From the NCBI GenBank assembly GCA_018873245.2, contig JAEMBT020000001.1:13140220-13204219 (forward strand): a stretch of DNA of 64,000 nt, given 5' to 3'. The notes below the pieces were generated by a model. That model saw only the letters and a list, made by a program, of their open reading frames with translations, was not told where the DNA came from and made no database searches. Source of the DNA: Archegozetes longisetosus. Its lineage: Eukaryota; Arthropoda; Arachnida; Sarcoptiformes; Trhypochthoniidae. Both the position numbers and the translations under genes were made by a program. Shown here one piece after another: positions 26,876 through 40,725 of the stretch (its first letter is position 1; the number at the start of each line of letters is the position of its first letter).

Positions 26876-28356
26876 CTCTATAATTGTTTTCACGAATTGA
26901 TAGCAAACAATTTCATTTACCTAAAGTTAAACTAAAACTTTATTCAATAGCATTGAGAGAATGACAGGTTATGGAATGTTTAAATGATAGTACATGAGTA
27001 AAATTTTATGATTTATATAGTGATCAAAGTCTTTCTCAATCATGTGTAGGAATGTTTTCATCCATTTAGAACCTCGTATATGACTATTAACGAGTTGCAA
27101 TAAAAAATCACGATTAGAAGACATGTATTGATATCTGAAAAAAATACAATATGAAATTGAATGAAATTTTTATTTCGTATAGGTACATATAACGTAAAGA
27201 TAATTGACTAATGAGCAACTGACAATGTGACTTTGTTACCAGCTTTTCGTCATTTGCAAAATTCAATTTGGATGCAATCGTGTTTTTTATTGCAATTCGT
27301 TATAAAAGAAATAAAATACTTTCTGCCACAAAGTTGTAAAAACTTCATTAGCTTTATGAAAGCGTTGCGTAATTAAATACCTGTTCATTATTGTTAACGT
27401 CAAAAAAACTTCTATACTTCATAAAAATGATATTAAAAGTCTTGATTTTATAGATGTAATTTACGAATAGAAAATACTTCTTCAATCATAAATTTAAGTG
27501 CAAATGGTTTCCTAAGGAGAATAGATTAAACTTCAATTTAAAAAATTTTCATTAATACTTATAAGTTTAGTAACTAATTGATACAAAAATTAAAACATGT
27601 TTTAGCTTAGTTGAGAAATAATTACATTTAAAAAAATAAATTTGAATAGAATATCAAGTACTTATCTATGATTAAAATAGGATAGATTTCTGACAGATAA
27701 CACTTGCCATTTTGCAGCTGAATCAACTTTGTGTACCTGAAGTCGTATTGGTAGGAGCATTGTATCTAGAGGAGCATCTTGCTCACACTAGAGGTATCTC
27801 AAGTGGTTATCAAGTTTGAATTTCAGACTAAAACTTTATTAAAGTACTTGTCTTCACATATCTAATGAAGATAATCTTAGCTATCAATATGCCCCAAATG
27901 ACAGGATATACAGGTCGGAAATCGACTATTCAAGTACTGTATTATATTAATTTAGATAATGAACGTTACATATAGGTATTTTTTTAAACAAAAATTTATA
28001 TAAACTTCATTTAAATTGTATATAGTGAACATGATATGAGTGAAAAATAGTTGAAACATAAATTTTGATTACAATGAGAACAGAAAATAAAGCAACAATC
28101 GCCACAATAGTTTATATCACAATCATTTGAATCACTTTCAAAGCAATTTCTCTTACACTTTTAAATTCAAAATTCTCATAAATATATTCAGACGATTTCT
28201 ATGTGTATCGAATCATATTAAGTTTAATTGATGGGAATTGATCCCAAATTAGAGAAAAGCTTAATTATTGTAAGTCTATTATTAATATCAATATCGATCT
28301 GATCGAGTCTTACCCTATTATTAGTATTTGCTGACAAGAAATTTCAATTCGTGATT

Positions 28357-28542
28357 GAAGTACGTATCTAAATGAAGTACGTATCTAATTGAAGTACGTA
28401 TCTAAATGAAGTACGTATCTAATTGAAGTACGTATCTAAATGAAGTACGTATCTAATTGAAGTACGTATCTAAATGAAGTACGTATCTAATTGAAGTACG
28501 TATCTAAATGAAGTACGTATCTAAATGAAGTACGTATCTAAA
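28357..28542. repeat. 17 bp satellite with alternating variants, 11 copies
   Basis: The unit is GAAGTACGTATCTAAAT or GAAGTACGTATCTAATT. Copies 1 to 8 alternate strictly between the two variants, making a 34 bp higher-order unit, and the last copies are all of the AAT type. Each unit holds the palindrome TACGTA, so these sit exactly 17 bp apart. Confidence 0.95.
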
Positions 28543-29060
28543 GATTGTACTATGTATATTGTTCCTTTAGGAATGTTTTTCTTGCCAATAAATTCATAAT
28601 TATCGTATGAAGAATCAAAATTGTTATTACAATGAGTCATTTACGAGCCCAAAAGCAATAAAAGTTTGCAACGAGTCTTGTATGTTACATCATGCTTTAT
28701 ATGCATAACTAGTATAATTAGTACTTCTGGTCACTCGGTGCATATTCGCAGCTTAGATTATGTTTGTTAGGTATGTCGAGACAACTACTTTAGTAAATTC
28801 TTAGTCTCGAATTCTAATCAGATAACCACTTGAGATACTTCCAGCGCCAGTTCAATACAAATTTGGCTGATGAGTTTCAATGGACAGCGTCAAACAACTT
28901 ATTCAGTACTAGCTAGAAATATGGGCAAAACCCCGTTATTAATTCATAAAAAATTAAAGATCATTAAAAAAATTTATAAAATAGAATTTAACGATAAATA
29001 TATAAGAAATTTATTCAATAAATAAACAGTTCTTTAAATAGAGACTTCTTGGATTCGATC

Positions 29061-29088
29061 ACATACACACACACACACACACACACAA
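29061..29088. repeat. (CA)n microsatellite
   Basis: About 12 CA units after ACATA. Confidence 0.95.
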
Positions 29089-32000
29089 TATCTCAATTAA
29101 AAAAAACTTTATTTTACTTATTGTGGTTATTTTTGTTGTGCGTGTAAGTTTCTTGCATAAATTGAATCCCTTTTCTAGTTGAGTGCTTTATTTATTTAAA
29201 TTATATTGTATTTCAATTAAGTGGAGTATCACTGAAATTGAAAAGTAGAGTAGTAGCTAATTTTTAGTTTAAAAAACATTCTAATCAACTCTGTATTAGA
29301 CGGAAATGAGTCTACTTTCTTTTTGATGACCACAAAGAAGGTTATTGACTGGTCGCACAGAAGAACATTTAAGCATTTTATTATATAGATAATTGTTATC
29401 TAACCGTTCGAAAAATTGGCTCTATAATACTTGGATTTTCCGAAGCACATTTTTTCATGCAAATTTCAATTCTATTAGATTAAATAGTGAGTGACAAACT
29501 TTTCAGGCATACAAAAGCAAAGCTGATATAAGATTGAAATATAATTCTAAAATAAGCCCTAATTATTGTGTTGACTCGCTTAAATAGCTGGAAAATAATG
29601 TGAAAATAACATTTTATTTACTCTCTCACTGACATTTGTTCTTCATACAATTAACAGTATGTAGTAAGTAAGCAACAATGCATTCATAATATTCATCACT
29701 TCTGATTATCTCAAGTTAAACGTCTATTTATTATTCAGAATAACGTTTCGCCACCGTTGTAACCTATGAATCTTTTTGAATTTAAAGTAATGATATCTAT
29801 CTGATTATCTATAAGCTATAATTTACATTTTTCCAGCACTTCGAAAGTTATTTGTGTGTTTGATTTCTTTTTGAACAGTCATGGCTGAGGTGCAACTATT
29901 GCTGACAACTGAGACAGAAATATAATTTTTAAAAATTGAAAAATTACAGATTCAGATGGATATAACTCCCATTCCTAACAGTCACTCACAAGATGTAATT
30001 TGGGACAATTGTGTTCTCAGATGTGAATCTATTAAATTTATATTAAACTATCAGAAAAGTATGTCCAAGAGAAATAAGAGCTGAGAAAATTCTGGATTTG
30101 ATTGGGAAAGAGGTACAGAAAAGCTAAATATGTGCATATTTAGGGATCAAATGTTTGAGTATGCAGAGCACGTCACTGGTATATATGTCTTTTGGGTATA
30201 TCGGGCTATTAGGCAAATATTGTAACCAAAATATTTTGAATTACCAATCGATCATTACTGCAGCTCACTTTGTACCTTATCGAAAGTTTTAAAATATCTT
30301 TCTCACTTAAATAACTTTAAGATAAGATAGTTTTGGTTAAACCTTTTTTCATTTCTGTATAGGTTCAAAAAGAATCAAAATATATTATAGAAATGATGAC
30401 AATTTCAAAAGAGAGGTAGTCTATTAGGAAGAAGTTTTTATTCGTAATTCGAACGTTCTTGTATTTTAAGCTAAAGAGGTCTAGAGTTTAGAGACACTTT
30501 TTACTCTTTGTCTACTCTGTCTCTCCTGATTATATGCCTACAAAACTGTCCACTGCAACATCAGTCCAACGAGTGCTTTCAGTTATATTTTAGACGCTTT
30601 CACTTGTTAGGGTTTGATAAGGTTATACAGTAGGCGTCGAGATCTTACGACATACACTACGATATTTTTTATTGCTGTTTGACACGAATATTATTTGATC
30701 ACTTTTCTTTTAATGAATATTACTTTAAGTATAGATATTTGATTTGAGTAATCTATTAATATGAAATTAATTTGACTTCAAGTATAGAATTAACCAAAAA
30801 TAACCTGTAAAGTTGATTCTCATATAAATTGGTACTAATTATCATGGACTTTTAGTGAACGATAATTTTCTTTGTTGTGAAAATTTGATAAATTATGTCG
30901 TGATTTCATTTAATAAAGAAAGCATTAAAATAATCGTTTCAAAAATTAGACTTATTGAAAAGGTGTGAACAAACTACAAGGTTAAAAATGAGTGATTTTC
31001 ATCACACAACCTTATGTAATGTACTTAATGGATTCGTAATATTTATTATCTTCAACTTATGGCATAATCATTTGTATTACTGCACTTTACAACTTTACCA
31101 AAACAAGTGCTTAATTCAACTCAGTATTCATTTTGATAACACTTATAATCTTTCAAAAGTGTCTTATCAAATCTTGGATTTCATTAACCAAATTAATAAG
31201 TTATTATTCGCAGTGACTCTTTTGGCGATCAACCAAAAACTCATGAAAAAACACTGAAGTTGTTCTAATTTATGAACGAAAAAATGAAATAAATGTTTTT
31301 GAGAAAAATGACAAGCATATGATAAAAAATCTAATCATTTTTCGATATCTATTTCTTAGTTATATAATAGGGAAAAGTTATATGAGAAGTTCTTATCAAT
31401 ACTTTATTGTTAATACAATTTGCAAATCGTAACTTTGGATATGTGAAAGAGATTTTTCCTTATGTAAATTCATAAAAGCTATCAAATTTTCTTTAAAAAT
31501 GTATTTATTTCATCTTTTTCTTCATTAATTGGCATAATTTTAGCATTTTCTGGATTTTAGATTTAGAGCCGAAAGAACGTTAGCCGTTTCTATTCATAAA
31601 TCAGTTGTTAAGTAATGTTCGGTGGAGTCATTTTTGCCATTGACAGCATGTTTTCTATCTAATAATTCAAATGAATTAGTTTGATCATTTTTCATTGATA
31701 TCAATTTGATTTTGAATTATATTAAAGAAGTTGAGATCCTACGACAAATATTAATGTATAGCATTTATTGCTGGATTTAATTTACTGTATTACCAGTAGA
31801 GTAGTGACTTTTAAGTGACAGCCGTTTTTTTCTGAATTATCTTCGGTAGTCATGAAGATTATGAACTTATGAGCCGAACTGTCTCGCACCAGTTTTGATA
31901 AGATAATTCTCAGAAATGTGTTAAAGGAATACAATTATTCATAACACCATTTATATACATGCAATTACTTTGACTTTAACAGTTTTAATTTGATCTGGAA

Positions 32001-32229
32001 AGCAAAATTAAGATATAGAACACAGAATTAATATGATGTATGCGCCTTTTGTTTTAGTTGACATCAAAAGATGATTCTCGAGATGTGAAAATATTTTAAA
32101 TAATCGAAGACAGAACTTATTATCAGAAAATATTGTATTGTTTAATATTATTATATACCAGTTTTTTTCTCAATAAAAACTAGTGCCTTTTATTGTTACA
32201 ATAATTTAATCTAAATCTTTTTCACATTC

Positions 32230-32279
32230 CTAAAAAACCGATTAAAAAACCGATTAAAAAACCGATTAAACAACCGATT
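32230..32279. repeat. 12 bp tandem repeat
   Basis: Four to five copies of ACCGATTAAAAA in the 3' flank of transporter copy B. The matching 3' flank of copy C lacks this array. Confidence 0.9.
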
Positions 32280-32704
32280 TTTAAATATTTGTTTTTAAAT
32301 ATTTGACGCATATTAGCAATCGATTTGACTGTTTATTATCACCGAAAAGTTACAGCTTTAATTATCAGTTACTCTTTAGAAATCGAACATAGGGTTAATA
32401 AAATCTCTTTAATTTCTTCTAATAATTAATTGGTAAACAAATTACAAGTTTGATACAACAGTGAAATATTTAGTCTTAACCCATGTCTTAGCTACAATAA
32501 AATACTGTCATGTACTTTATGAAAGTTTGAACAATAATCTCTAAACACGAGACTTATAAATAAATATTGATCGAAAATGTCGCGTTATCTTATTGCTAAT
32601 ACAATCAATACATTATCTGTTAAAAGATTTCAAAATAAACCTAATCCAAACTGATTTGTGACTGTGACAAAGCTTTAATCAAAACTTCTCTTCGAAATCC
32701 TGGT

Positions 32705-35700
32705 TTAGTTTGTAGGATTGAGGAGCTCCTGACCCAAAGGTTTATCATTATTTTTCTCTCTAGTTTTCCTGCAAAGTAACTTATTTAATGTCCTTTTAAA
32801 GTGTGATGGATTTTCAGTTTTCCACTTGAAAACAGAAATGATAACAATACACGAAGATATAAGACTCGCACCAACAATCGAAGTCCATTCAGCGACTTCC
32901 GAAAAAAATAGAATTTCCCAAATGTAAACTAGAGCAATATTTAAAGTTGTGACTACAGAAATAGGTCCAGCGCTTTCATACTTGAAAGCAATTGTGAAAA
33001 AGTATTGGAATCCAATACAAACAATACCGTTCGCTAGCAGTAGACCCCATGTTCGCCAACCTGTTGGCCAAACCAACTTATCAATGATGATAAGAATAAT
33101 AATTCCTGATATTATTGTCGAGAATCCGTGCCATATCACGATCACAGACGTTGGTGTTGACTTCAGTCTTCTTAAGCTTATTTGAACCAATGCCATAGCC
33201 ACTGAAGCTACAATCGCAAGTATTGTTCCCTCGAATCTGTGCTCATATATTACTTCAGATTCTGAACCGAATATGAATTCAGGTTTTGCTATGATTACAA
33301 CACCGATCATTGTTATAATTCCAGTCACTATTTGAACAGTGGTTAGCTTTTCTTTTAATAGAAAATAACCAAAAATTGCTACGAAAATAGGTGAGGTCAC
33401 ATGAATAGTAGATGCATCAGCGATCGGCATCAGTCGATATGCGATAAATATGGTAACTACTGATATGTTTCCAGTTATTGCTCTAAAAGCCAGATTTAAC
33501 CTTTGACCTGGTTCTCCAAGTATTCGATTCTTTTCCATTAGAGCTATAATGAGGTAAACGATCAGTTGGAATAATGACCTGCATCGATAATGGAAACAAA
33601 ATTTGATTAACATTTAATGCATCTGATATTAGTGCTGAGTCTACGATTTTATTTGTAAAGCTTCGAAATGACAGATATTGTTTAATGAATATTTCAACGT
33701 AATATGCAAGCTCTGTTATGATGAAGCTGGACTATTGATTGTTCATCTTTCTTTTCATTTGCAATTCTGAATCAAAATATTTTTTGTATATGTACAAATA
33801 TGTTATAAATATATTTAAGAAGATGCAAGTTTTTTTTTATAAGTTATGAAACATATTGTCATATGAATAAAGATAATCTATTTGATGAATCATATTATTT
33901 TTATTAATCAATAAAAAGTATAGGGTCTGTCTCAACACTTCAGAAGAGATTCTCCTGTCTTTGGGCGACAAGTTTTGACCCGAGTATTTAATAAGTAGTC
34001 AAAAAATGAACATTTAGAGCATGTATTGAAAAAAAAACCTTTACCAACACATTGCCCAGTAGTCGCCCAAAAATAAAAGAATCTCTTCTGACATATAAAA
34101 AGCTTTAAATTTTTCAAACTAAGATTATAAATGATGAGTCATTATCAATCTAAAAGTTGCATACTTATTTAAGACATATACTTTTCTGCATGACAAATAT
34201 ATTTGATTGAGAGCAGTACTCAACTTAATTGTAACTATCCTTGGCAGAGACACATATACATGTGATGCGTAGTATAAATAAAACATTGAGCAATATATGG
34301 ATCAGCGTATTTTTATATTATTCTCATCTATTATTTAGTCCAATCAAGTGTTTAAAACGCTTTAAAAAGTCTTAAAATGAGTGAAAATAGGCCTAATATG
34401 TTGGAAACTTGCTTAGGTAAGGGCTTCATGCAGTAACAGCAAAATCTAATTTAGAGGGGCTGTCAGGCCAAAGCACTATAGACTATATAAATGTGATAAT
34501 GCCATAAAATGTACATGTATATATTATACATAATGATACACGACTGAAAGTTTGTTGTATATAGAGTGTTTCATTATAAACAGAAGATTGGGAAGGTTAT
34601 AACTTTCATGTTAATGAACTTATTCTTTTAAATAGACGTCACTTTAAAGTTTGTGTATCTGATTTTGTGAGTAGCTAAGGGATTTTGAATTTCACTGCAG
34701 TTATCCCAATTTGTCAAAGCATTTAAAACAAATATTAATAAAAAAATAATGGCCTTCGATGGTAAACAGCGTTTATTTATTGCATTGAATTATTATAAAT
34801 AAATGTGTTCTCACTGATGTGTATGAAATGTCAATATTATTTACCCTCAATTGAGATTCAGCACTTCTCAGGAAATATTAGGATTCGATTTGTACAGATT
34901 TAACTTTTCTAATGTTTTCATCATTAAATGTGGTTTTATTTCGAATGATACGCGATTTTCTCAAGTCGTTCACAATGTTTGCAAGTTTTTATCGATTCTG
35001 TAGATCATCCCGTAATTAGGTGGTTCTTCTTTCTGAACTACTTGAATTCTCTCATCACATTAATTTGGGATTTATGTTTACGATAACTAAATGCAATAAA
35101 TGCTGTTTGTTACCTAAGACTATTATTTTTTCGTTTGTTTTAAGTGCTTTGACAAATTCGAATACCTGAGGTGAAATTAGAATTTACCTAACTAAGCATA
35201 AAATGTCACCCATAGGAATAATATTCAGACAAAATACACATTTTTAAAAATAAGTATTTCTATTGATTGTGTTAATATTAGCTATTGATAAGTCTGCTTT
35301 AGAATATGAAATGTTCTAACATTCGATATAACGTACAGCTCGACGCAACGAACAAAAACTTTCGCCTCTTAAGTATTTGCTAAACCGAACTTTTACTGCA
35401 TATATTTAAAGTAAAAAGTGGGCAACTTTTAGACTTGATAGTATATTTTGTAATGCTTATAAGATTATTTTCCAAATTTTATGATAATCAAATAATATGT
35501 TAAGTAAAAGTTAGAGTCAAAAATCTATTGTTTCTTATAGAGAATTAAATCGACATCGAAAAGTATAGCAAATGCAAACTCTGCGCGCTATTCTTTCTGT
35601 CAGTCAATCAATAATAGATTTTCAATCCTTATATTGTAAATCTTAGTCACATTTAAGTCAGATTAATGTTGGCTCATACTAAATAAGGAATTTAATGCAC

Positions 35701-36245
35701 TTTTCTTAACTTATAAATTGCTATTCTTATGCAGGTCACCAGATATTCCGGAATGTAAGAGACAGTTTCGAAAAAGATTTTCCAAATTGCTTTCAATCTA
35801 ATTGTGCTCTTTTAAAAATTTTAAAATTATCAAAAAACATTCAATAGCCCACTCTTTAATTTTTCAACTATTATGTAATAAACTGATGCACAAACATTAT
35901 GTGATCTGATCACTCTGATTTTACAGAGCTTGATTAGCAAAAAATACAGAAAACGATTCAGTACTAAAGCTTATGAAGTAATTTAAAATAATATGCAAAC
36001 CTAAATACGACAATTTCAACTGAATGTAAATCCGTTAGTAGTTTGACGACAACACATTGAGATGAGTAGAATATCGACGATATTACTGCCATCAACAAAC
36101 CAAACGCTGGTATGCGTTCTGGCAACGATCTTAATCCACCTTTTGAATCACATAATTTAGATTTGGTTGCATTTTCTAAATCAACGTTTCCTTTCTGTGA
36201 TGATAGGTCTCCGTTTTCAATCGATAAATTTGTTTCAATTTTCAT
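32705..36245 (-). CDS. SLC35G: EamA/SLC35G-type transporter, copy B (two exons, 372 aa)
   Basis: Same family and build as copy A. Exon 1 is 36001-36245 (ATG at 36245; the frame above it starts only with TTG) and exon 2 is 32705-33578. They join in phase 2 as TTT-AG|G-TCA to give the F-R-S-L-F-Q stretch that matches the F-R-x-x-F-Q of animal SLC35G1 proteins. The intron is 2422 bp. Motifs: LPERIPAFGLLM, LTDLHSVEIVVFR, GEPGQRLNLAFRAITGN, YRLMPIADASTIHVTSPIFV, AKPEFIFGSESE, PTGWRTWGLLLANG. The C-terminal tail is basic and cytosolic, ending near EELLNPTN-like residues shared with copy C. No disabling change is seen. The substrate is unknown. Confidence 0.92.
33254..33338 (-). other. 85 bp tract identical in all three transporter copies (copy B)
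   Basis: See copy A, 25858-25942. Sequence on both sides differs between copies. Confidence 0.9.
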
Positions 36246-36887
36246 CGTTGTTGTCAATTGTTTGTTGTGTAATGATTGCTAAAAAGTTCCATTTATTTAA
36301 GTGAAACAAATTAAAATCATTTTCAATAACACTGAAATAAAGAGATGTCTCACAGAAGTTACTTTAACTTGAACTGGTTCAAATCAATATTACAACTGAT
36401 TTGTTTGTCCCTAGACCCCGAGACTCTCCGCTCATTCATATTTACCAAAGAAAGATAAAAATTCAATAGTGATAAATGTGATGAATAGACTTGAGACAGA
36501 AAGATAAGAGCTTAAACATGTATAGTGAACTCAAACCGATAAGATTAAAGCATATGGTTAAATACTCGGTCTCGTTGATTATGGTCAATGGTTATCATTA
36601 TTTAGGTCCAGATTTGAAATTTTAAAAGTTTAAGTTTTCAACTTATTAGTAGAGTTATGAGAAGTATTTAATTAAGCATTAAGGATTGTTCAATATCATT
36701 TTTCCTTTACATGTTTTTAATTTGGCTCAACTATTATTTAGAGTATATTATTAATATTTTCCTGTAAACTTTCTGAGTTCATTGTATCTTGAATAGAATA
36801 TTTTGAATGTAAAGTGTGAATTAAAAGTGTATTCTAATTTTATACTTAGAGTTCGAGCTCTTAATAATCACTTGCAGTAGCAATGAG

Positions 36888-37299
36888 TAAAGATGGGTAA
36901 AAGTTCAAATCTCAAACTCAAAGCTAAGCAGCTCAGAATTATTAAGCTGAGTTGTACCCATGAGTTTATCATATGAATTGTGAAGAGGTATTGGCCTTAA
37001 ATTGATTACGTAGTTTATCTAAGTGAAATCAAGTTTATATACAAACATATGCTAATTCTGGTCATAAATTTACTTTATTTGATGTAAAATGTAATATCAA
37101 AGCACTTTTGGATGGCTTAGAATAACAATGAAATATACTGTTGAGAACTTTTTCATTTGTTAATAAACACATTCAAATCAGAAAAACAATTACTTGAGGT
37201 TAAATTGAAATGAGCTTTGAGCTCACACATGAGTTAATTTTAGCTGAAAGCGCAGATCAGAGCTAGTTTAAGCTCGGAGATAGCTCATACTCATCACTA
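36888..37299. mobile_element. hAT-like non-autonomous element at the duplication edge (unit B)
   Basis: The left end is TAAAGATGGGTAAAAGTT and the right end, inverted, is TAGTGATGAGTATGAGCT. The interior is rich in GAGCTT/AAGCTC motifs, as in many hAT MITEs. The possible 8 bp target duplication is weak (GCAATGAG left, GTAACGAT right). It has the same length, 412 bp, as its counterpart at 48371-48782, so it inserted before the duplication. It ends about 13 bp from the duplication boundary. Confidence 0.55.
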
Positions 37300-37908
37300 G
37301 TAACGATGAGCTATATAAAATCTGAATTCAGAATAGGAAAACACAGCTTTTTGTTCTTTTCGGCTAAACTGACATCTGTCAAACCGACGCCTATCTTTAA
37401 ACACGTGACAAAAACAGTTTGGGTTTAAAGTTTGAAATTTTAAAAATATTTTTCTGCGACCACATCTTTTTATATGAACATGAAATCATGTGTACCAGAT
37501 ATTAGCTCTGATTGATAAGATGCAGATTTAAGTAAACACAATAATCGTGTAACTGAACGTTATTGCAAAACTAATCAGTTATTTATAGTTCAAATCATTT
37601 TAGGCTTTTTGAAAGTGAAATTTTCCAAATTAGTGTCTTGTGCAGCAAATGCTTCGTTTGTTCCTAACAACTGAGGAATGAGTTTCAAATCATAAATTCA
37701 AGTGAAGATTAGGTTTAATAACTGAAGGTTTAACTGAAAAATTTAAGAATACTTAAAGTTTTACAAAACTAGATAGAAAAGTAGTGTCGCTTGTTTAAAA
37801 ATTATTTACAAAAAGTTCTTTAATAAATTTGATTATGAAGAGTAAATTGAAGGCCTATTTACCCTATCAATGAGATAGAGTTTTTTTGCTTAATAATGAG
37901 GCTTTTTT

Positions 37909-37949
37909 GAGTGAGTGAGTGAGTGAGTGAGTGAGAGAGAGAGAGAGAT
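37909..37949. repeat. (GTGA)n-(GA)n microsatellite
   Basis: Six GTGA units run into eight GA units. The minus-strand open frame through it is an artefact. Confidence 0.95.
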
Positions 37950-38818
37950 AATTGGCGGAAAGCTTAAAACATGTTAGTAGTTTGATAAGTAGCTGAGAAA
38001 ATTGTAACAAATCAGATGTATCAAGTTTGACAAAAGTGAAATCACTTCTATATAAAAGTGTACTCATATTTGATAATTCTATTTTAGCCATTGATTTGTG
38101 TAAATGCATAGTTAAATCTAAAAGGAGAAGCGTCTTACCTCTAAGATTTCGATTTCAAAAATAATTTACCAGATAAATGGCACGCCTTATGATATTAAAA
38201 AATGCTGACTGCTATTTCTCCAAAAGTTATAATCATTCAAAATTGTGATCAACTGCTAATCAAACAATAGTATTAGAGACATATCACACTTATTAGTATA
38301 ATATAGTAGGGCTATTAATCATACTTAAGCTTTTCAAATTAAAATTAAACTATTTCAATGTTAATATATTGTTGACTATCAGCACTTCACTGAGATGTGA
38401 TCTACACATTCCTACCTATAAAAGGATTTTATTTATATATTATATTTTACACAAATAAAACACATGAAGTTATATAAAATGTTTTTGAAAACAAATCTCA
38501 AACAATCTAAAAGTATAAAAAATTAAAGAAATACAATTGGATGTCACGCAAAAGAGAGAGGATTCTGTTTGAAATTACGTCAGCAGAACTCTTTCAAGTG
38601 TCTTGGCAACTTCTAGAAAACTTACACAAGTTAAAAATCAAAATGTTCATAATTGAGCTGTAGGTTTCTATTGCACAACGTGACTTTCCATAAGCCATAT
38701 TAATATAAAAATAGCCTTATGGACTGGTTGCTATGAAACGAGTTCTAGGTATACATCACACCCGGCGGAATGCCTAACTATCAATAAGTGACTATATTCT
38801 AAAGATCTATTGAAATTA

Positions 38819-38950
38819 TTAATTTCAATTCTTAGAACCTACGAATCGTCTGATATTTTTAAAATTCTAAGTAATATAGTAATTATAAGTGTTTGGTTGA
38901 TATATAGCACTCTATCAAATGATTCGTAGGTTCTAATAAGTGAAATTAAC
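38819..38950. mobile_element. foldback element, 132 bp
   Basis: Arms of about 29 bp: TTAATTTCAATTCTTAGAAC followed by CTACGAATC, and its inverted partner at 38922-38950 with two mismatches. The interior is unrelated AT-rich sequence. Confidence 0.75.
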
Positions 38951-39445
38951 GTCAATATCTCATTTCATTTGGAAAGATAACAAATATTATTAAAATAAAT
39001 TAACTAGTTAATAGTTAAGAAAAATGACAACAATAATAAGTTCAACATCGAGTGGTATTTGAATTAGGTCATATCAAAATGTTGTTTACATACTGAACAC
39101 CAGTTCTCTTATTGTCGATTCCTTCGAGCATTACTTTGCTGTTCCTTAAGAATCAAATCATTAGCTATCGAATAATTGATCATTCAATTATACAGCTGCT
39201 TAAGATTGGTTCCACCTTTAAACTGTGGTGAGCCGAAGCGCATAGTTGTTGTTACGATCAAAACGAGGTTGGCTTTCGGTTTTCAAAGTAGTTGCTTAGA
39301 GATTCCCATTTGCTAACCTTATCCCCAAAAATGGCATTTTAATGTAAACACTATCTGTGACAGTGTGTAGTGTATAATAGTGTGTATTTATTTCATTATT
39401 AATCATGTATATACTTTATTAATTGTAGGATTTAATAAAAGTTGG

Positions 39446-39706
39446 TCACACGAAATCATGCGTAATAATAGCTTAAGAAGCGCTCGCCCAAGAAGTTGTT
39501 GCAACAAAAGATATCGAAACTGGACTGGTGTAATCCTCGGATGAGTGGTCTGAGTATAATGTCGATTATCACCATGGATCAGTTGATTGTAATACTCAAA
39601 CCACTCATCTGAAGATGCACACTAGCCTTCATTTGATATCTTTTGCTGGAACGACTTCTTGGGCAAGCGCTTCTTGAGCTATCATTACAACGCGAAATCG
39701 TGTCAT
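39446..39706. mobile_element. foldback element, about 260 bp
   Basis: Long imperfect arms: the left arm contains GAAGCGCTCGCCCAAGAAGT and GCAACAAAAGATATC, and the right arm inverted contains GAAGCGCTTGCCCAAGAAGT and CCAGCAAAAGATATC. The arms extend inward to GATGAGTGGT[C/T]TGAGTAT, so nearly the whole element is stem. It is less AT-rich than its surroundings. Confidence 0.8.
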
Positions 39707-40725
39707 TTTATTATAACTTAAGTTATTGAAAGTCTTTGAGGCTTTTATGAACGCATTTAGGGATTTTCAAGACAGAGATTTCCGCTGACTGCAAAACCGA
39801 AATCCTACCCAACATTTAATAAATGGTAAAGCGAATAAAGTGACATTTGGATGTAATAGAGGTATATTTTGATTATTCAACAGAAACTAAAATAAGCGAA
39901 AAATTTTGTCATCATTTATATATTTAAAGTAAGAATCGGCAATTTTACCCGCATCTTTAACATGAATTTATTATCAAACACGGTTTAAGTGTTGATTCGT
40001 GCCATTCAATCATATTTATTAAGGGCAGTCTAACACTATTATTAGGAGCTTATAGCTGTACTGAACAAAGCTTATGAATAAGAATAGAATGTGAATTCAT
40101 ACAAAATTAAATCGGAATCATTCAAACCAATACTTAAACTCAGATATTGGTAATCGACTATCGGTTTGGATTGCTTTCATAGTTTAATGCAACAAATTGG
40201 CTTATAAACCATTTGAAAATTTCATCGAATTTGATGGCAAAGTCTGGTGTAGAGTCGAAACTTTTAATAAATCAGAAAATCATTCTTTATCTTAATTGTG
40301 AGTACAGTAAAAACACTTTATGAGCAATTCATTCAAATATTAATCAAATTATGCAGTAGGAACTTACAAATTAATTAGTATTAATTTCGGAAGAGCAGCC
40401 TTAGCAAAATGCATAGAAATCAAATAGAGATAACTTACAAATTACGATTTAACGAGTATTCAACATTAGCCATCAGTTTTCTAATAAGTCAAAACTTTTT
40501 AGAAACATAAATCTGAAAGTAAATCAACTCTTAATAATGTACTGGAATAGAACGGCGGACTAAGTTTAATAAATTTTTAAAAGTTTTAAGGTTAATGAAT
40601 ATTATTTGATAGTAGTATATCATTTTAAACTTATTTAGATGTCTTTCTCACTATATCGATCAAATCGCTAATGTATTGATTATTATAACAAAGATTATTT
40701 TTCCTATTTCGATATATTTTTTTAA

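Larger units (their letters stand above)
26876..30839. other. spacer upstream of transporter copy A
   Basis: Probable promoter of copy A at the left end. No other exon is supported. It contains an 11-copy 17 bp satellite at 28357-28542 and a (CA)n tract at 29061-29088. Confidence 0.6.
30840..37312. repeat. segmental duplication unit B (6.5 kb)
   Basis: This unit aligns in direct orientation with 41727-48795. It begins GGACTTTTAGTGAA[C/T]GATAA and ends GTAACGATGAGCT. It contains transporter copy B, its long intron, and at its right edge a 412 bp hAT-like element. Divergence is uneven: about 1% over 37021-37310 and well over 10% in exon 2. Confidence 0.9.

Noticed and set aside
30955-31257. 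100-codon plus-strand open frame
   Set aside because: The aligned sequence in duplication unit C (about 41850-42100) breaks the frame with stops and indels, so it is not under coding constraint.
32949-33185. Plus-strand frames opposite the transporter exons (also 25334-25939 and 42762-42944)
   Set aside because: They are antisense shadows of exon 2 of the transporter copies.
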